A stretch of 64,000 nucleotides of DNA from Qipengyuania qiaonensis (GCF_019711515.1 NZ_JAIGNO010000003.1:62001-126000); one strand, 5' to 3'; counted from the stretch's first letter, positions 1 through 10,035 are shown. Notes: a model not told the origin generated them from the letters alone. A program made the numbers and translations.

Positions 1-872
1 CCGCCAAGCATGGTTGCGGGACGCGCGGCCAACGCGCCTCCACCAACGAGGGCGCCGGCGCCGACTATGCCGACGTCAATCCCGGTGTGCCGCGCAATTA
101 CACCTGGCATGTCCTCAAGCAGAGCGCCTTCTTCAACCCCGGCGGCACTTTCGACCGCGATCTTGCCGAGTATGCGATGACGCTCATCGGCACGGTGATC
201 TACGTGCCGCCCCGCGACGACGAGTCGGGCAAATTCGTACCTTTCGCAGGCGATGCCTCCTCGACGCTGGTGACCGCACTGCTCGACGGGACGCAGGGCC
301 AGTCGGTGCGGGTGTTCCAGTGCGACGAGCCCGACCAGTGCCTCAACCCCACTTTCCAGCAGATGAGCCTCACGAGCGCGAAAGCCATCCGGCCACGCGT
401 TGCCCGGCTCATCGGCAGCATGGTGGAGGCGATCCGCAGCGATACCGCGATCGGCGACGAGGAGAAGGAGCTGCTCCAGGTGGCATCGGTGCCGCTCTAC
501 AAGATCCTCACCGTTCAGGCGGCCTATGGGCGCGGGATGGCAACCGACGACCGCGACACGCTGGCCGAGATCGCCAGCATCGATCTCCTCTATGCCATTC
601 TCGAGCGTATCACCGCTGAGGCCGGACGCTCGATGGCGAGCTTCATTGCGGCCGATGAAGCCAAGCTCGCGATCTGGCGCGCTCAGGTCGCCGAGGTCCG
701 GTCTGGCCTCGCCCAGCGGCAAGCGACCGGACAGGCGCGGGTCTCTGCGATCATGCAGATCATCGAGAAGACGGCGATGATCGAGAATATGCTCGCTGCC
801 TCGATGTCACCGTCGATGGCCGCCGCGCTCGACTGGTCACGCGGGATGCAGTCCCGCTCCATCGTTCCATAA
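1..872 (+). CDS. traH: F-type conjugal transfer protein TraH, C-terminal part
   Basis: The reading frame is open from the first bases of the window, so the N-terminus lies outside; about 289 residues are visible. TraH is a periplasmic/outer-membrane-associated component of F-type type IV secretion, needed for pilus assembly together with TraF, TraG and TrbI. The visible part has a Cys-Gly near its start and a long alpha-helical C-terminal half with several Met-rich helices, as usual for TraH tails. The stop is 12 bases before the start of traG, and traH-traG adjacency is the normal F-type order. The family call rests on overall sequence character plus synteny. Confidence 0.82.
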   Translation, partial: AKHGCGTRGQRASTNEGAGADYADVNPGVPRNYTWHVLKQSAFFNPGGTFDRDLAEYAMTLIGTVIYVPPRDDESGKFVPFAGDASSTLVTALLDGTQGQSVRVFQCDEPDQCLNPTFQQMSLTSAKAIRPRVARLIGSMVEAIRSDTAIGDEEKELLQVASVPLYKILTVQAAYGRGMATDDRDTLAEIASIDLLYAILERITAEAGRSMASFIAADEAKLAIWRAQVAEVRSGLAQRQATGQARVSAIMQIIEKTAMIENMLAASMSPSMAAALDWSRGMQSRSIVP

Positions 873-884
873 GGGTCAGGCAGC

Positions 885-3587
885 ATGGTCGAGATTTTCA
901 CGGTCGGCGGCGGCGAGTACATCGTCAATGTCCTCAACGCCGTTGCCGCCTGGACCGGTGCGGGCGGCTATAAGAGCCTGATCCAAGTCGCGCTGGTGAT
1001 GGGCATGGTGCTTGCGGTCATAGTGGTCGCGTTCAACCAGGACTGGCGTGCCTGGCTCAACTGGTTCCTCGGTGCGACGCTCATCTACATGTGCCTGATG
1101 GTGCCGCGCATGGACGTCCATGTGACAGACCGGGTCAATCCCAGCCTTGCACCGGCAACGGTGGCCAATGTCCCGCTCGGGCTCGCCCTAATGGCAAGTT
1201 TCACCAGCCAGGCAGGGGACTATCTGACCCGCTCGGCCGAGCTTGTCTTCGGCCTGCCGGATGACCTCAACTACTCGAAGAACGGCATGATCTATGGCGC
1301 GCGGCTGCTCGAATCGACGCGCAGCTTGCGCATTTCCGATCCGGAGTTCGCTGCGAACTTCGACGAGCATGTCCGGCAATGCGTGTTCTACGATCTGCTG
1401 CTCGGCCGCTACTCGATGAAGGAGCTGTCCGAGAGCGACGATATTTGGGCGACGATCGCGCCGGGCAGCGCGGCTCGCGCGCAGAAATTCTTGACCCGGC
1501 AGGCCGACGACAGCGTGACGGCTTCGATCATCACCTGCCGTGAAGCCTACACCGCGCTGTCGGGGCAGTGGGCGAGCCTTATCGACGAGATGACGCTTGT
1601 CGCGGGACGCCAGCTCTATCCGCGACAAACCGAAGCGTTCGCCAGGGCCAAGCTCATGGCCGACCTCCCGATTGCCTATCAGTATCTCACCGGCATCTCG
1701 CGCAGCGCGAGCGACATTTTCCGCCAGGTGCTGACGATCAATGCCATGAACCAGGCCATGCACGGCTTTGCAGGGGCGAGCGGCACCGGCAGCATCGACG
1801 TCTTCGCGCAGACCCGGGCCGATATTCAGACCGAGCGGACCTATTCCTCGATCGCGCACAACGCGATGAAATGGGTCCCGATCCTCAATGTCGTGCTGAC
1901 GGTGGTGTTCTACGCGCTGTTCCCTGTCCTGTTTCCGCTGTTCCTGATGCCGCGGACCGGACCCACTGCATTGAGAGGTTACGTCACCGGCTTCTTCTAC
2001 CTTGCGGCGTGGGGACCGCTCTTCGTCATCCTGCACATGATCCTGATGTTCAAAGGCGCGGGCGATGTCACCGCCGCTGGCGGCAGCACGGGCCTCAGCC
2101 TCGCGACCTTTGCTGGCATGAGCGACGTCAACAGCGATATCGGCATTCTCGCGGGCTATCTTGTCGCCTCGATCCCCTTCCTTGCCGGCGGGGTTGCGCG
2201 TGGTGCGCTGGCGATTTCGGGCCAGGCAACGAGCTATCTCAACCCGAGCCAGAATGCGGCCGAGGAAGCCTCGCGCGAAGCGAGCACCGGCAATGTCTCG
2301 CTCGGCAATTCGAACATCGATAACTCGACGGTGTTTTCCCGCCAGTTTGCGCAGGGCAATCTTGCACCCAACATCGCCTATGGCGCCACGCAGACGCGTG
2401 GTTTCAGCGACAGCGGCACGCAGACTACCAGCTTCCCCGATGGCGAGTTCGCTGCTGTCCCGAACTCGAGCTATCCGTTCACGCCGACACTGGGGCACGA
2501 CTTCACCGGCCGCCTCGGAACGATGGCGAGCCAGAGCCGGACGCAGAGCGAGACCTATGCCAACCTCGCCCAACAATCGACAAGCTCTGCGCTCACCCGG
2601 TTCAGCGAGATCCGCAACGCCTACAGCCAGGGTCAGAGCTCCGACACAGTCAGCGGCGTCGGCACGAACGACAGCGTCGGCACGGCATTCAGCGAAGTCG
2701 ACAATGCTTCAAGGACGCTCCAGCAGCAGTTTGGCCTGTCGCGGCGCGCGTCCGACGACATTACTGTATCCTGGTTCCTAAATGGAGAAGCTTCCGCAGG
2801 CGTTGGAGGCAATTTGGGGCCAGCAACTCTTGGAGCCAAGGCGACTGGCGGTCGCAATCAATCGTGGACGGACAGCGATATCGGGATCGCCTCGGAAGAC
2901 CGTGGCAGGATCATGGGAACGCTGCGGCAGCTTTCGGATAGCCGCAACTGGTCGAACACGCGTGAAGGCTTCCTGCGCGAGACGAGCTCAAGCTCGGTAT
3001 CACAGGTTTCGACCAGCTCGTCGGGTCTTAGCCGATCGCTGACCGAGGCCGAGAGCTATACGCGAGAGGCGCGTCGGGCCGAAGAGATGGCCAGCCGCCT
3101 CGAGAACCAGGCCAGCTGGTACGAGGCCAACAGCGCCGCAGGCACGCTGAACCTGAGCCAGGCCTATCGCGAATGGGGCATGGCCGAGATCGAAGCCAAT
3201 CGCGACTATTACGGGCCGGTGCGCTTCGACGACATCGAGTTCCAGATGAGCGCGCGCGGCCAGCAGCTGCAATCGCGATTTGTCGAAAGCTATGCTGACC
3301 GCCTGCAAGACGACATCGAAGCCGACCTTTCGCTGCCGGACTTCGCTCCTGTCAGCCGCCCCGGGATCGGAAGTGCTGGGCAGGTGCGCGCAAGAGGAGC
3401 CGTGGGCTCTGCGGGTGGTCGCTCAATGCCCGATGCTCCTGATCGGTCTGACATTACGGATGAGGTCGAGCGGGTTCGCCAGCAGGGTCGTGGAAGGATT
3501 GGTACCGTTCGAGGTTACCTGGACCGCCAGACACAGGGCGCCACGGGCGCAAGCGAGGAAGCGGCAGATGATGTGAAGGAGTGGTAA
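885..3587 (+). CDS. traG: F-type conjugal transfer / mating-pair stabilisation protein TraG
   Basis: A 900-residue protein. The N-terminal third has hydrophobic helices near residues 28-50 and 55-75 and a cluster of strong ones at about 328-460 (VPILNVVLTVVFYALF, then LAGYLVASIPFLAGGVARG). The C-terminal half is soluble and rich in Ser, Gln and Thr with predicted coiled segments. This is the TraG_N layout: an inner-membrane N-terminus used in pilus assembly and a periplasmic C-terminus used for mating-pair stabilisation and entry exclusion. It follows traH by 12 bases and is presumably the last gene of that transfer operon, because everything downstream to 3,943 is on the other strand. Confidence 0.85.
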   Translation: MVEIFTVGGGEYIVNVLNAVAAWTGAGGYKSLIQVALVMGMVLAVIVVAFNQDWRAWLNWFLGATLIYMCLMVPRMDVHVTDRVNPSLAPATVANVPLGLALMASFTSQAGDYLTRSAELVFGLPDDLNYSKNGMIYGARLLESTRSLRISDPEFAANFDEHVRQCVFYDLLLGRYSMKELSESDDIWATIAPGSAARAQKFLTRQADDSVTASIITCREAYTALSGQWASLIDEMTLVAGRQLYPRQTEAFARAKLMADLPIAYQYLTGISRSASDIFRQVLTINAMNQAMHGFAGASGTGSIDVFAQTRADIQTERTYSSIAHNAMKWVPILNVVLTVVFYALFPVLFPLFLMPRTGPTALRGYVTGFFYLAAWGPLFVILHMILMFKGAGDVTAAGGSTGLSLATFAGMSDVNSDIGILAGYLVASIPFLAGGVARGALAISGQATSYLNPSQNAAEEASREASTGNVSLGNSNIDNSTVFSRQFAQGNLAPNIAYGATQTRGFSDSGTQTTSFPDGEFAAVPNSSYPFTPTLGHDFTGRLGTMASQSRTQSETYANLAQQSTSSALTRFSEIRNAYSQGQSSDTVSGVGTNDSVGTAFSEVDNASRTLQQQFGLSRRASDDITVSWFLNGEASAGVGGNLGPATLGAKATGGRNQSWTDSDIGIASEDRGRIMGTLRQLSDSRNWSNTREGFLRETSSSSVSQVSTSSSGLSRSLTEAESYTREARRAEEMASRLENQASWYEANSAAGTLNLSQAYREWGMAEIEANRDYYGPVRFDDIEFQMSARGQQLQSRFVESYADRLQDDIEADLSLPDFAPVSRPGIGSAGQVRARGAVGSAGGRSMPDAPDRSDITDEVERVRQQGRGRIGTVRGYLDRQTQGATGASEEAADDVKEW

Positions 3588-3590
3588 GGT

Positions 3591-3809
3591 TCAGAGGACC
3601 AGGTCGTAGACGATAACGAAGATCACGAATGCTACGAGCAGCGTGAGCACCGTGATGATCTTCGCCCGTCCCCAGGGGTCGGCCCAAGCCTTCTTCCAAG
3701 AGTATGACGTGAGGCGATTTTCGGAGATGGCACGGTCGATCTCTCGTAGGCCCTTCCAGTCCGTCTGGTCTTTTTGATCCTTCTCGTCATCCATTTCCAT
3801 CGCTCCCAC
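3591..3809 (-). CDS. Small single-pass membrane protein, function unknown
   Basis: A 72-residue protein with a charged, hydrophilic N-terminus (Asp, Glu and Lys rich) and one hydrophobic helix at about residues 50-70 (VLTLLVAFVIFVIVYDLVL). It is probably an inner-membrane protein with the N-terminus in the cytoplasm. It is convergent with traG, whose stop is 3 bases away. Met at residue 4 or 6 is an equally possible start. In F-type plasmids small membrane proteins between traG and traD include entry-exclusion factors such as TraS, but no sequence evidence supports that assignment here. Confidence 0.5.
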   Translation of the reverse strand: MGAMEMDDEKDQKDQTDWKGLREIDRAISENRLTSYSWKKAWADPWGRAKIITVLTLLVAFVIFVIVYDLVL

Positions 3810-3858
3810 CTACATAAAGTAGCAAACTTGATGCATTATCGGTGATTAGCCAATTTAC

Positions 3859-3954
3859 GTCTCGATATTGACACATTAACTGTCGTCATGTAAAGACGCA
3901 AAATCGCTACACAAAGCTCCATAACCGAGATAATGTCTCGATAATGCCACATTA
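3859..3954. promoter_or_regulatory. Probable hipBA operator: two 20-bp direct repeats
   Basis: The 20-base stretch at 3859-3878 recurs at 3935-3954 with only two mismatches; both begin GTCTCGATA and end CACATTA. The second copy overlaps the hipB start codon at 3944. A short palindrome, CGAGA-TAATG-TCTCG, lies at 3926-3940. HipB-type antitoxins repress their own operon by binding repeated sites at the promoter, so this is the likely autoregulatory region. The 134-base intergenic region is also visibly AT-rich. Confidence 0.55.
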
Positions 3955-4303
3955 TGATACATCAGATCTGCGCCCTCTCTCGGTGCTGCTATCCGACCTC
4001 GGGAAGCAGATCGAAGCATATCGCATATCACGCAATCTCAAGCAGGCCGAGCTTGCGGAAATGGCTGGCATCTCGCGTTCAACGCTCGCCCGCCTGGAAG
4101 CCGGCAATGGCGGGACCATCGATAGCCTTGCCAGGATCATGCGTGCGCTTGAAATTGAAGACCGCCTTCTGGATGTCATGCCGGACGCCAAGCTGAGCCC
4201 GCTCGATCCCCGGTCCGACACCGGCAAGGCGCGGCAAAGGGTGCGCAAGTCTTCTGAAGGTGAGGCTGACGAGGAATGGAGCTGGGGTGACGAGGCCCCA
4301 TGA
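3944..4303 (+). CDS. hipB: HipB-family antitoxin (XRE-type HTH)
   Basis: A 119-residue protein with an XRE helix-turn-helix at about residues 20-70 (LKQAELAEMAGISRSTLARLEAG is the recognition region, positions 36-58). A variable acidic C-terminal tail follows. It is followed immediately by hipA with a 4-base ATGA-type overlap, the usual arrangement of a HipBA type II toxin-antitoxin module. The protein should neutralise HipA and repress the operon through the repeated sites overlapping its start. It is longer than E. coli HipB (88 aa) because of the C-terminal tail. Confidence 0.85.
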   Translation: MPHYDTSDLRPLSVLLSDLGKQIEAYRISRNLKQAELAEMAGISRSTLARLEAGNGGTIDSLARIMRALEIEDRLLDVMPDAKLSPLDPRSDTGKARQRVRKSSEGEADEEWSWGDEAP

Positions 4304-5598
4304 CGCGTGCCGTAGTCAATCTCTGGGGTCGTCAGATCGGCGCCGTCCTGTGGGATGAGGATCGCGATGTCGGGGTTTTCGAATACACTCCGGAATTCAG
4401 CCGCAGCGGTATCGAAGTCGCCCCGCTCACAATGCCCTTACGAAGCGGCGTCTACGACTTTCCCGCGCTGAATTACGAGACCTTCAAAGGGCTCCCGGGC
4501 ATGCTGGCCGATAGCCTGCCCGACAAGTTTGGCAACGCCCTCATCAACCGTTGGCTTGCCGAGCAGGGCCGCACAGCCGGCAGCTTCGATCCGGTCGAGC
4601 GCCTTTGTTACACCGGCCGCAGAGGCATGGGCGCGCTCGAATTCGAGCCCGCTACCGGTGAGCGCCGTGAACAGGGCCGGCCGGTCGATATCGCTCCGCT
4701 TGTCGAGCTCGCCAACAGGGTCATTGCCGCGCGTGAAGAACTGGCCGGTGTGCTCAAGGGTGAAGATGATCATCGCGCACTTCAAGAGATCTTGCGCGTC
4801 GGCACCTCTGCTGGTGGTGCCCGGGCCAAGGCCGTCCTCGCCTGGAATGAGGAGACCGGAGAATTCCATTCAGGGCAGCTGACTGCAGGGCCCGGCTACA
4901 CGCAATGGCTGGTCAAGTTCGACGGCGTGTCGGGCAATGCCGACAAGGAACTTGCCGACCCGATGGGCTTCGGCCGGCTTGAGTACGCCTGCTACCTGCT
5001 AGCCCGAGAGGCCGGCATCGATATGGCTCGCTCTCGTCTGCACGAAGAAGGTGGGCGGGCGCATTTCATGACCCAGCGCTTCGATCGCACGCCTAACGGC
5101 AAGAAGCTCCACATGCAGTCGCTTTGCGCGATGCGCCATTTCGATTTCAACCTCGCTCGCGCATACAGCTACGAGCAGGCGATCGAGACCATCCGAATGC
5201 TCGGCCTCGGACGCGAAGCGATCAAGGAGCAGGTGCGCCGCGCGCTGCTCAATGTCTTCATTCGCAACCAGGACGACCACACCAAGAACATCGCCTTCCT
5301 GATGGATAGCTCGGGTCGCTGGAGCCTCTCGCCCGCATTCGATGTCGTCTACGCCTACAATCCGAAAGGGGACTGGACCAACGAGCACCAAATGTCTCTG
5401 GCCGGCAAAACGGACGGCTTCGAACTCGATGACCTGCTGGCATTTGGAAAGTTTGCGGACCTAAAGGTCCATGAAACGAAAGCAATCGTCACCGACATTC
5501 GATCCGCAATTGCGAATTGGAGCTTCCTCTGTCGAGACGCAGGGGTTCCACGTGATCTCGAAAGTCGTGCGAACCTTGGTTTTCGACGGATTATGTAA
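4300..5598 (+). CDS. hipA: HipA-family serine/threonine kinase toxin
   Basis: A 432-residue HipA kinase. The N-terminal HipA_N subdomain runs to about residue 115 and ends with YTGRRGMGALEF. The loop containing the regulatory serine is GTSAGGARAK (from residue 168). The catalytic loop is NQDDHTKN (from residue 323) and the metal-binding aspartate is in SPAFDVVYA (D348). All key kinase residues are present, so the toxin should be active. HipA of E. coli phosphorylates glutamyl-tRNA synthetase; the target here is not known. It is translated with hipB through an overlapping start and probably stabilises the element or acts in abortive defence. Confidence 0.92.
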   Translation: MTRAVVNLWGRQIGAVLWDEDRDVGVFEYTPEFSRSGIEVAPLTMPLRSGVYDFPALNYETFKGLPGMLADSLPDKFGNALINRWLAEQGRTAGSFDPVERLCYTGRRGMGALEFEPATGERREQGRPVDIAPLVELANRVIAAREELAGVLKGEDDHRALQEILRVGTSAGGARAKAVLAWNEETGEFHSGQLTAGPGYTQWLVKFDGVSGNADKELADPMGFGRLEYACYLLAREAGIDMARSRLHEEGGRAHFMTQRFDRTPNGKKLHMQSLCAMRHFDFNLARAYSYEQAIETIRMLGLGREAIKEQVRRALLNVFIRNQDDHTKNIAFLMDSSGRWSLSPAFDVVYAYNPKGDWTNEHQMSLAGKTDGFELDDLLAFGKFADLKVHETKAIVTDIRSAIANWSFLCRDAGVPRDLESRANLGFRRIM

Positions 5599-5625
5599 TC
5601 TACCTGAAACGAAGGGAGCGGCAGG

Positions 5626-6231
5626 CTAGTAGCCTAATGAGCGTAGTGCCTGAACAACCTGCGGACGCATTTGCCATTCAAAATGCCTGAAGCTTTCGTC
5701 GTCAATCCAACGCTCAAGCGCGTCCTGCAGGGATGTATCAGGAAACTCGAGATCTAGATTGGGATCGCGTGCAATCGCGCAGGTCCAAATTTTTGAGCCA
5801 TCTGGCCTAGAAGGTGGCTCGAACCCAATTTCTTCGGCAACTTTCGCACCGAGCAGCCCGTAGTGTAGGTTTGCAGCAGACCAATTCACATAACCGGCCG
5901 CCGCGGCCAGCTTGGTAGCTGAGATAAGATGGTCGGGCGCATTCAAATGCGCCTTGAGCATTGCTCGATATCCATCATTTAACTCACCGAGGGCTAGAAA
6001 AGCTGCCTCATAGACCTTCGCGGAAGGTGCTCCCTCTTTGTCGCGCTCCGATAGCTCAATAGCATCCAGATTATCGAGCTGGGTTTTGACATCTTGGACT
6101 ACCTCAATTCGAGATCCCCCTGCGGCTTGAGCGACCAACGTCTTGCCGCGAAACGCATTTGCCGCCCACGATCCTTTCAGTGGCCCGGACTTTATCTCGT
6201 ACCGGCCATATTTCTCTGTCTCAAAACTCAT
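5626..6231 (-). CDS. Conserved protein of unknown function, last gene of the left defence arm
   Basis: A 201-residue soluble protein. I do not recognise a named family. The central segment around residues 95-140 (HLISATKLAAAAGY, then SAANLHYGLLG) resembles a helical module seen in uncharacterised proteins near HNH and restriction genes, but that is a recollection and not a domain call. Its start is 18 bases after the helicase stop on the same strand, so it is probably co-transcribed as the distal gene of the left arm. It ends convergently against hipA. Confidence 0.6.
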   Translation of the reverse strand: MSFETEKYGRYEIKSGPLKGSWAANAFRGKTLVAQAAGGSRIEVVQDVKTQLDNLDAIELSERDKEGAPSAKVYEAAFLALGELNDGYRAMLKAHLNAPDHLISATKLAAAAGYVNWSAANLHYGLLGAKVAEEIGFEPPSRPDGSKIWTCAIARDPNLDLEFPDTSLQDALERWIDDESFRHFEWQMRPQVVQALRSLGY

Positions 6232-6249
6232 GGTTGTAACCCGCCTACA

Positions 6250-9200
6250 CTATGAAAAGAGCTCGGCCACCAGCTGGTGTGCCTGCGGACTGCTGAATGG
6301 TGTCAACTTAGTCTCTTCTGTTAAAATGAGGCGCCCCTCAGGATTGGACTTGCTCCATATGGAAATGCCTTGCGCCTCGTACCAGGCGAGCTTCTTTTTC
6401 CAGCGGCTGACATAGTCAGGCTTATCCATCAAACCGCAATGCTCCCAATACCAGACCTCGTTTGCCTTCTCGATCGTGAAATCAGGCAAACGGTACTGAC
6501 CATTGGCGATCAGCGGCTTCTCGAAACTGTAACGGATCGTACCCGCCTGAGCTTTCTCGAACAGGGCATCCGCAATGAAAACCTCGGACTTTGAGCTGAC
6601 CAATTCGCCACCTCGGGTCGCGTGGATGAGTTTCTCAGCCAACCATCCCTTTCGAGAACCTCCCACATCATGAACTGTCAGCTCCCGCATGGCCGGCATG
6701 CCAAAGAGATTAGTTGATCGCCGCGCTGTCTCTGAAAAGAAATTCGAGCGCAGCTTCAGGAAGTGACTGAAGGGTCCTTGATGGAGGATCCAAACTCTGT
6801 TCCTTTGCCGCGTCAGAGCGGTGTACAGCATTTCCCGGCTAAGGAGCTGGCTGCCCCGCGGCAAGACGAGGATAACTGTTCCGAACTCGGAACCCTGGGC
6901 CTTATGCACGGTTACGGCGTAGGCCAATTCGAGGAACGGGCTTCCTTCCTCCGAAAAATCCCTTGAGGAAAAGCTGTAGCTCTCGGTCGGCTGCGATGCG
7001 AATTCGACCTTGGTCCAGCGCGGCCTCTTGCCGGCATCACCGTTGACGATACCGACTTCGCCATTTGCCAGATAGCCATCTCGCTTTTGATCAGTCGGGT
7101 TCCAACGCTTTCTGGGATGATTCCGCAGGCAAATAACCTTGTCGCCATAGGTTATCTGGTCGGCGCCCCGCGGCTCGACCATTCTCCAGCCCCAACCACG
7201 TCGCCTTGCCGCTTCCAAGCGGCGAGCCCGTACGGTTTGTTTGATCAAGCGATTGATCTCGCTAGAGCCGCTAGCCATGTTTCGGTGAGCGGAGAGGATT
7301 TGCCACTCCTCCGCGCTCTGGCCGCACCCGTGATTGAAGTAGATATAATCGCCGCTGACCGTGCCGCCCAGCGACAGCTCCACCGCACGTTCCAGCTCGT
7401 CATCCGATGCGTCCAGTTCGCTACCGATGACTTCGATTATTCGCTCACGGAGATCGCTCGCGCTCTCCCAAGTCACGAACCTCAAGCGCTCTGAATCGGC
7501 TGGCGTTTCGCCAGAGGCCAAGACTTCATCTTCGCCTGGAGGCAACGGCTGTCCCGAGAAAATGCTGCCCAGCTGAACGTCGGGCAATGATGTGGCGCGG
7601 ACTAGTTCGCCGCCGGATTGACGGCGACTGACACTGAGCTTGGCAAGTCCCTCCGACGACCGGCTTTCGAGATGCGTAATGATATCGACAAATGGCCTCC
7701 CCGCGCCGATCGGCGGCAACTGCTGTGGGTCACCGACAAGGATCAGCCTACAAGTGGTCGGCAAAGCGCTGCAAATTGCCGCCAACTGGTCCTCGGTGAG
7801 CATCGAAGACTCGTCGATTACACAAGTGGTCGCACTCGCGGTTGGGCCGCCCATATCAATTATGTACTGCCCCGTCCCAGTGTCGTATCGGCCAAACTCT
7901 AGAAGGAACTGAGCAACCGTCCGCGCCTGATCAGGGCGCTTGGTTTGTTGGCCAAGGCGGACACGCGCCTTGCCAGTCGGTGCTAGCAAAAGAATATCTC
8001 GGCCAACGACATCGCTTTGCTTCAGAAAAATCTTGAGGAGCGTTGTTTTACCAGTTCCGGCCGGGCCAGTCAGAACCGAAATCCGAGAGCGCTCCATCGC
8101 GCCAAGCGCTTCAACCTTCTCCGTCTGAGCGGCCTCCTCGTCCAAGTCGCCCGCGGACGGCTTGCCAAATTCGTTCGTTACCAAAGCAGCCCAATCGACT
8201 TTATTTCCTTGGGCTGCTCCCAAACGTGATGCGACATGCGAACTTATGACGTCACGCGATAGCTGATAGCGCTTGAGCTGAGCGTGGAGGATTTCCTCAT
8301 AGTCAACGATGTCAATCTCGGACGAGAATTCTTCGCGACAGATTTCCAGTGTGCTCTGGTCGACCACCACCGATCGCGATAGCGGCAGGTCGCCAATGCG
8401 AAGTGCCAACCGATCACCATCCAAGATCGTGTGGCCCTCGGCCGCGGCAAGTTCCAATGCCTGAACAGAAATGGCGCGCAGCCGGAGGGGATGATCAGCC
8501 TCATCTAGATCAATCTCGGGCTCGCGAGGCAGACTCGGCTTGGTTAGGGCGCCTTCCGATGGGAAAAGGCCGCGATCAATCGTCGTCAGTGAGACCGGAT
8601 CATCGGTCAGACGAGTTCGTTCGAACAGTAAGTATGGGTTGGCGAGCATTCCCAATGGCTCATCAGTCCTGAACGCAGCAAGTGCCTGCGACTTGCTCAA
8701 TTCAAAACACGAGAGCAGACGCATCAAATCATAACGATCGGCGTCCTTGGCCTTGAGCAGCTCAAAACGCTTCTTTTGCATGGTGGTCGGCTTGGGAGCA
8801 CCCTTGGGGAGCGGCCTGCTGCCCGAAAAAATGGCTTCAACGAGGGGCCAAGGATCTTCGCCGTCCTCAATTTCGGCGGCGAGAGCCTGAGCGAAAAGCG
8901 TACCGTTGAAAGTTTCATCGAAACAGGACAGCGCACTGCCCAATCCAGGCGTCGGCCCCTGCATGACCCAAAGGCGGCTAAGCTCTTCGTCAATCCATGA
9001 GAGATAGTTTTCCCAAGGACCCGGCAGCACGGCTGAGGCGGCCTCAATGGCAGTGCGAACCGCCTGCAGGCTGGTGATCGCGCTGCCGTGGGTTACATGT
9101 TCGCTTCCGTACAAGAACTGCTCGTACGCTTCTTCAGGAACACTTGCCACGTAGTCTGCGAGATCGAGCTCTCCTGCCTCTGCGGCATCGATGAGCTGGT

Positions 9201-9957
9201 GGTAGGGAAGCACCACACCACCGTGCCAAAAGCCCGGGTTTTCCTTGTCCGGTCGCAGCGAATGCTGAAAGGGACGCTCCCATATCATTGAACGAATCCG
9301 TCCGGCAGCCTTTCCACCCTCATAGGGATACTCGTCTACCGAGTTGGTCTTGCTTAGCTTCGCGACCGCAACAATTTGGCGCGCAGAACTGTCCGACATC
9401 GGAGTCTGCCGAGCATAAAAGAAGACGAGAGATTCGTCGCATTCGAGCTGAGAATGAAAACCCTCGAGCAGGGAACGCTGATTGTCGCATTCCTGCACCC
9501 ATGCGGTATCGACTATAAGATCGGGAGCCTGTCCCTTCTTCGGTTCGCGGTCGATATCCGCATCAAGCCCCATCGACTTGCTAATGTCCCAAGCATGCTC
9601 GCGCAGCATCCACCGATATGGGGTAAACACACCGCCCCAAGCCGGCACATGGACTGTCTGTGGAAGGACATGCTCGTGATCTTTGCTGTACTTCGAGTAA
9701 TCCAGACGGCTCTCGAAATGCAGAGGAAGGGCGGACAGGAAGGTGCCGCGCTCGGCCATACACGGGGGCAGCCGATCAAGTTCGTTGATGAACCTACCTG
9801 CAACCGCGCCTTCAAAATCATCATCACGATTTTGCGATGTGCGGCGCAATGCCAAACAAGACGAGTTAGCTTTGGGGTCCCTGCAAATTGAGCCGTTCCA
9901 TCCGGTGTCATGCCAAGGCACGCGGACAGATACGTGACGAAGAGCGGACCTACCCAT
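6250..9957 (-). CDS. RecD-type DNA helicase with C-terminal PD-(D/E)XK-like nuclease domain
   Basis: A 1235-residue superfamily 1 helicase. The Walker A is GPAGTGKTTL near residue 630, Walker B is VIDESSM near 714, and the C-terminal UvrD_C_2-type motif is YAVTVHKAQGSE. After the helicase core, residues about 1130-1210 carry LPDFTIEKANEVWYWEH, which looks like the active-site strand pair of a PD-(D/E)XK nuclease, followed by W and K residues. The N-terminal about 600 residues have no domain I can name. The gene follows the DUF2779 gene on the same strand after 78 bases, so the two probably work together on DNA ends, by analogy with AddAB/RecBCD. The start is placed before RVPWHDTGWNG, which looks like the conserved N-terminus. 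Confidence 0.85.
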   Translation of the reverse strand: MGRSALRHVSVRVPWHDTGWNGSICRDPKANSSCLALRRTSQNRDDDFEGAVAGRFINELDRLPPCMAERGTFLSALPLHFESRLDYSKYSKDHEHVLPQTVHVPAWGGVFTPYRWMLREHAWDISKSMGLDADIDREPKKGQAPDLIVDTAWVQECDNQRSLLEGFHSQLECDESLVFFYARQTPMSDSSARQIVAVAKLSKTNSVDEYPYEGGKAAGRIRSMIWERPFQHSLRPDKENPGFWHGGVVLPYHQLIDAAEAGELDLADYVASVPEEAYEQFLYGSEHVTHGSAITSLQAVRTAIEAASAVLPGPWENYLSWIDEELSRLWVMQGPTPGLGSALSCFDETFNGTLFAQALAAEIEDGEDPWPLVEAIFSGSRPLPKGAPKPTTMQKKRFELLKAKDADRYDLMRLLSCFELSKSQALAAFRTDEPLGMLANPYLLFERTRLTDDPVSLTTIDRGLFPSEGALTKPSLPREPEIDLDEADHPLRLRAISVQALELAAAEGHTILDGDRLALRIGDLPLSRSVVVDQSTLEICREEFSSEIDIVDYEEILHAQLKRYQLSRDVISSHVASRLGAAQGNKVDWAALVTNEFGKPSAGDLDEEAAQTEKVEALGAMERSRISVLTGPAGTGKTTLLKIFLKQSDVVGRDILLLAPTGKARVRLGQQTKRPDQARTVAQFLLEFGRYDTGTGQYIIDMGGPTASATTCVIDESSMLTEDQLAAICSALPTTCRLILVGDPQQLPPIGAGRPFVDIITHLESRSSEGLAKLSVSRRQSGGELVRATSLPDVQLGSIFSGQPLPPGEDEVLASGETPADSERLRFVTWESASDLRERIIEVIGSELDASDDELERAVELSLGGTVSGDYIYFNHGCGQSAEEWQILSAHRNMASGSSEINRLIKQTVRARRLEAARRRGWGWRMVEPRGADQITYGDKVICLRNHPRKRWNPTDQKRDGYLANGEVGIVNGDAGKRPRWTKVEFASQPTESYSFSSRDFSEEGSPFLELAYAVTVHKAQGSEFGTVILVLPRGSQLLSREMLYTALTRQRNRVWILHQGPFSHFLKLRSNFFSETARRSTNLFGMPAMRELTVHDVGGSRKGWLAEKLIHATRGGELVSSKSEVFIADALFEKAQAGTIRYSFEKPLIANGQYRLPDFTIEKANEVWYWEHCGLMDKPDYVSRWKKKLAWYEAQGISIWSKSNPEGRLILTEETKLTPFSSPQAHQLVAELFS

Positions 9958-10035
9958 AGTTTCTCAATTCCCTCTAAAATATGAGCGGAGCCACCCGCCT
10001 CGACAATGCTGCCCATTGGCAAATGACCGCCGGTC

